The position numbers were made by a program, and so were the translations under genes. The notes under the pieces are model-generated. The model was not told where the DNA came from and did no database searches. It saw only the letters and a program-made list of their open reading frames with translations. Source: Flavilitoribacter nigricans DSM 23189 = NBRC 102662 (GTDB taxonomy: Bacteria > Bacteroidota > Bacteroidia > Chitinophagales > Saprospiraceae). Taken from it: DNA of 64,000 nt. Shown piece by piece: positions 61,361-64,000 of the stretch (positions are counted from its first letter, which is position 1; every line of letters starts with the position of its first letter). The DNA is taken from positions 62,001 through 126,000 of the forward strand of contig NZ_PDUD01000009.1 of NCBI RefSeq assembly GCF_002646595.1. Reading direction: 5' to 3'.

Positions 61361-61438
61361 CCGGGAAATGGTCATCTTGCTACCTCTATTTTGTGCCTAA
61401 CGGCACATTTTATCCAAATTTAACTCCTGATTCGCATG
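61330..61438. repeat. Dispersed ~109-bp repeat, copy B
   Basis: Ungapped partner of 47719-47827, with the same order of TTTTACATGGCGTAC, CTAAGCCGGGAAATGGTCAT, GTGCC..GGCACATT and ATTCGCATG. This copy retains the left hairpin arm and so may be nearer the complete form. Confidence 0.7.
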
Positions 61439-61564
61439 TATCAACCTTAATTGTATCGTCTTATTCGGAAGAAAAGAGACAGTCACCTATAATTCGTCCC
61501 TCTGGAAATTTTAACCCCTGATTCGCATTACTCGTGTTTACGTCAGTATATATCTCCTTCCATC

Positions 61565-63841
61565 ATGCAGCGAATTTTACTAGGTTTCCTTTGTTTGCTT
61601 TCCGGTCTCTACTCCTTTGGTCAATCCAATGAGGGTACCGATTTTTGGCTGGGCTTTATGGAACACTTTGATACCGGCCGAAATTCCATGGTGGTAATGA
61701 TCACCGCCAAGCAAAATACCTCGGGAACGGTGAGTATTCCGCTGAGTGGCTGGAGTCAGAATTTTACGGTTACCGCTAACCAGGTTAGTCTGATCCGACT
61801 GCCGCGCGAAGCGGAGAACGTGGGCTCCGAAAGTGTAAACCAAAGAGGCGTACGGGTAAAATCCGACGATCCGGTATCGGTATACATCCACCAGTACCAT
61901 TCTTTTCGGGCGGAAGCCTCGATCGTCCTTCCGGTGGAGGCCATTGATCGGGAATACTACATTATGACCTATACCGGTTTTTTCTTTGATGGCCGGGATT
62001 ATCCATCCGAGTTCCTGTTGGTTGCTACCGAGGACGAAACGGAAGTCCGCATTACGCTCAGTGATCGTACGCTGGCCGGCAAATCTCCCGGAAGTACCTT
62101 CACGGTAATGCTGGATGCCGGGGAAACCTACCAGGTGCAGGCGAGGTCCGCCAATGATGACCTTACCGGAACACATATTCAAAGTGATAAAAAACTGGCC
62201 GTTTTCGGAGGGTGCCAGTGGACGAGCGTTCCCATGTCCTGCAACCTGCGCGATAATCTGCTCGAACAAATGTACCCCGTATCTACCTGGGGGCGCCGTT
62301 TTGTGACCATTCCCAGTGCCCGAACGAGTTTTGATATCTACCGCATCCTGGCCGCCGAGGATAATACGGTCATTGAAATCGACGGGGCCAACCCGCGGGT
62401 GTTCAATCTCGATGCCGGAGAATTTGTGGAATACCAGTCCAGTACCGCAGCTTTCATCACGGCCAATAAACCGATCCTGGCCGCCCAGTATCTGATCGGC
62501 TCTAACTGCAATGGGCTGGGCATCGGCGATCCGGCTTTCGTGCTGTTGAACAGTGTGGAACAAACCCGGAACATAGTTACCTTGTATAATTCTTCTTTTC
62601 AGAATATCCAGGAGAATTACATCAATGTTATCGCCCAAACCGGGGATGTCAACAACATTCTTATCGACGGGCAGCCCGTGACGGCTACCGGCAGTAATTT
62701 TGTGCCCGTCGGTGCCAATGCGGATTTCTCCTACGCACAGATCCGGGTCCAGGCGGGCAGTCATACCGTCAATTCGGGTGGCTGTGGTGTGATCGTAACC
62801 GCCTACGGCTACGGTGAGATCGAATCTTACGCCTACAGCGGCGGAGCCAGCTTTACAGCCATTAACGCCAATGCTATCCCCGAAGGAGGTTGTCTCAACG
62901 ACACGATCGTTTTTGATTCCGGTTTACCCCGTGATCGCTACGAAGCTTTTTGGGATCTGGGCGACGGCACCACCAGTACCCGTCACCGCTTCGAACATAT
63001 TTACGATCAGTTGGGCACCTATCCCGTCACCCTGATCACCTACGATCGCTGCCTCGATGAACGTGATACCTCCGAGCGGGATCTGCTGGTTAGCCTGCGG
63101 CAATCGGTGAATGCGACCGATGAAATGGAAGTCTGTGAGGGTACCGCATTCCGCCTGACGGCATCGGACCTGAACGAGGCCCGTTACGAATGGTACGGTC
63201 CGAATGAATACTTTTCCACCGCCCAGCAACCCAATTTCCCCAATCCGACTCCGGCTCAGTCGGGCACCTATTCCGTAGTGGGGATCGTGTCCGGTTGCGC
63301 GACATTTCCGGCGCTGGCCGAGGTCACGGTACACCCTACCCCCCAGCCGTACCTGGGAGAAGATACACTGGTCTGCACCCGTCGATCGGATTTCGAACTA
63401 TTGCTGGATCCGGGGCAGTTCCTGCTTTACCGCTGGCAGGACAATAGCCGGCTGCCGGTTTTTGCGGTAGAAGAAGGAGGCACCTTTCGGGTGGATGTAA
63501 CGGATGAATTCGGCTGTGTGGGTACGGATGAAGTGGTCCTTACCGAACAGTGCCCCACCCGGATCTACGCGCCGAATGCTTTCAGTCCGAACGATGACGG
63601 TAATAACGATCGCTTCCGGATATTTGCCACGGACATTAGCAGCATGGAACTAAAGATCTTTGATCGCTGGGGGAATCAGGTCTTTTCAACTGCCGATCCG
63701 GATGCGTCCTGGGACGGCTTCTGGCGAAACCGGCCGGCCGCTGCCGGAGTTTACGTATGGATGTTCCGTTACGATGGTTTCCGGGAAGACGGCAGCACAT
63801 TCAGCGGCCTGGAGTCCGGGGAAGTGAGTCTATTGAGGTAG
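61565..63841 (+). CDS. IgGFc-binding-like, PKD and T9SS type B surface protein
   Basis: 758 residues. Signal peptide MQRILLGFLCLLSGLYSFGQ. The first ~430 residues (EGTDFWLGFMEHFDTG ... VVMITAKQNTSGTVSIPL ... VYIHQYHSFRAEASIVLPVEAIDREYYIMTY ... KPILAAQYLIGSNCNG ... VTAYGYGEIESYAYSGG) match the IgGFc-binding N-terminal-like domain common in gliding Bacteroidota. A PKD domain follows (CLNDTIVFDSGL ... FWDLGDGTTSTRHRFEHIYDQLGTYPVTL), then an Ig-like domain with conserved Cys. The C-terminal ~90 residues are the type B domain (IYAPNAFSPNDDGNNDRF ... FDRWGNQVFST ... EVSLLR). Predicted cell-surface adhesin exported by the type IX system. Confidence 0.93.
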   Translation: MQRILLGFLCLLSGLYSFGQSNEGTDFWLGFMEHFDTGRNSMVVMITAKQNTSGTVSIPLSGWSQNFTVTANQVSLIRLPREAENVGSESVNQRGVRVKSDDPVSVYIHQYHSFRAEASIVLPVEAIDREYYIMTYTGFFFDGRDYPSEFLLVATEDETEVRITLSDRTLAGKSPGSTFTVMLDAGETYQVQARSANDDLTGTHIQSDKKLAVFGGCQWTSVPMSCNLRDNLLEQMYPVSTWGRRFVTIPSARTSFDIYRILAAEDNTVIEIDGANPRVFNLDAGEFVEYQSSTAAFITANKPILAAQYLIGSNCNGLGIGDPAFVLLNSVEQTRNIVTLYNSSFQNIQENYINVIAQTGDVNNILIDGQPVTATGSNFVPVGANADFSYAQIRVQAGSHTVNSGGCGVIVTAYGYGEIESYAYSGGASFTAINANAIPEGGCLNDTIVFDSGLPRDRYEAFWDLGDGTTSTRHRFEHIYDQLGTYPVTLITYDRCLDERDTSERDLLVSLRQSVNATDEMEVCEGTAFRLTASDLNEARYEWYGPNEYFSTAQQPNFPNPTPAQSGTYSVVGIVSGCATFPALAEVTVHPTPQPYLGEDTLVCTRRSDFELLLDPGQFLLYRWQDNSRLPVFAVEEGGTFRVDVTDEFGCVGTDEVVLTEQCPTRIYAPNAFSPNDDGNNDRFRIFATDISSMELKIFDRWGNQVFSTADPDASWDGFWRNRPAAAGVYVWMFRYDGFREDGSTFSGLESGEVSLLR

Positions 63842-63875
63842 TCAGACGAGTAGTGATTAAGTGCCGGGAGTCACT

Positions 63876-63883
63876 TATCTTTA
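63876..63883 (+). promoter_or_regulatory. -7-like box TATCTTTA before the MOSC gene
   Basis: TATCTTTA, identical to the -7 box proposed for the sigma-factor gene, lies 13 bp before the ATG at 63897. Confidence 0.35.
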
Positions 63884-63896
63884 CCCGAAAAATTGA

Positions 63897-64000
63897 ATGG
63901 CTGATCTGCAACTCTCCCAAATTTATATCTATCCGGTTAAATCACTCCGTGGGCTCTCTCTTTCTGAGACCAAACTTACCAACAGAGGTCCGGAGTGGGA
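63897..64000 (+). CDS. MOSC domain-containing protein (5' end only)
   Basis: Only the first 34 residues are inside the window (LQLSQIYIYPVKSLRGLSLSE is the core). The pattern LSQIYIYPVKSLRG is the start of the MOSC N-terminal beta-barrel domain (PF03476-type) found in molybdenum-cofactor sulfurase-like and mARC/YcbX-like proteins. It starts 55 bp after the surface-protein stop and runs off the right edge. Confidence 0.75.
   Translation, partial: MADLQLSQIYIYPVKSLRGLSLSETKLTNRGPEW

Larger units (their letters stand above)
61049..61564. other. Repeat-rich intergenic region
   Basis: 516 bp with no gene. It holds the element-end motif at 61175-61205, the REP-like hairpin at 61303-61360 and copy B of the dispersed repeat (61330-61438). 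TTTACGTCAGTATA (shared with 3102-3115) lies just before the gene at 61565. Confidence 0.6.

Noticed and set aside
1-64000. CRISPR arrays, tRNA/rRNA genes, integrase or prophage genes
   Set aside because: Looked for but none seen: no regularly spaced direct repeats, no cloverleaf-like intergenic segments, no phage structural proteins and no intact transposase.

Overview
The window looks like chromosome from a Bacteroidota, most likely a marine Saprospiria/Lewinella-type organism. This is inferred from gene content, since no rRNA is present. Supporting signs are four secreted proteins ending in the gliding-motility-type (T9SS type B) C-terminal domain with the NAFSPNEDG-type motif, a SusC/SusD pair, a lipid-linked CarboxypepD_reg/beta-barrel receptor, FG-GAP lipoproteins, AT-rich starts with few Shine-Dalgarno sites, and several -7 boxes of the Bacteroidota TAnnTTTG type. 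GC content is moderate to high in genes and lower between genes. No tRNA, rRNA, CRISPR array or intact transposase was recognised.

Left part (1-8.4 kb), mostly housekeeping: a truncated lipoprotein asparaginase, an OPT peptide transporter, a 1-kb gene-free stretch holding a large inverted-repeat element, then purB, a DUF3098 membrane protein, uppP, truB, a small exported protein and a TPR protein. From 8.6 to 16.2 kb lie two tandem, partly paralogous giant surface proteins. From 16.9 to 29 kb are an exported DJ-1/PfpI-like lipoprotein, an ECF sigma factor, an SDR, an esterase fused to an SMP-30 propeller, an outer-membrane beta-barrel receptor, a family-2 glycosyltransferase, an exported acetolactate-decarboxylase-like lipoprotein and a DASS transporter.

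29.3-34.1 kb is a three-gene O-acylation cassette: two membrane-anchored or exported SGNH proteins, one with a LysM domain inserted in it, and an MBOAT acyltransferase whose start overlaps the gene before it. After DUF502, DUF423 and a large exported propeller protein comes an XRE/S24 (LexA/CI-like) repressor.

The most interesting region is 39.4-47.7 kb. A four-gene leftward operon encodes a CHAT (caspase-like) protease, a protein with two tandem STAND-type NTPase domains, a winged-helix/transmembrane/coiled-coil/WD40 protein, and a TPR-like outer-membrane beta-barrel protein. The second NTPase module appears split between two genes exactly at the linker between the ATPase and its winged helix. 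A small divergent gene of unknown function sits opposite the CHAT gene. Immediately beyond it are two different miniature inverted-repeat elements in tandem, each flanked by TTA. This looks like a biological-conflict or regulated-cell-death type system with an unusual envelope component.

47.9-57.1 kb is a leftward FG-GAP/UnbV lipoprotein, SusD and SusC locus. 57.5-63.8 kb holds two more T9SS type B surface proteins around a c-type-heme/FG-GAP lipoprotein. The window ends inside a MOSC-domain gene. A dispersed ~109-bp repeat is present at 47.7 and 61.3 kb, and a second repeat family links 2.8 kb with 61.2 kb.
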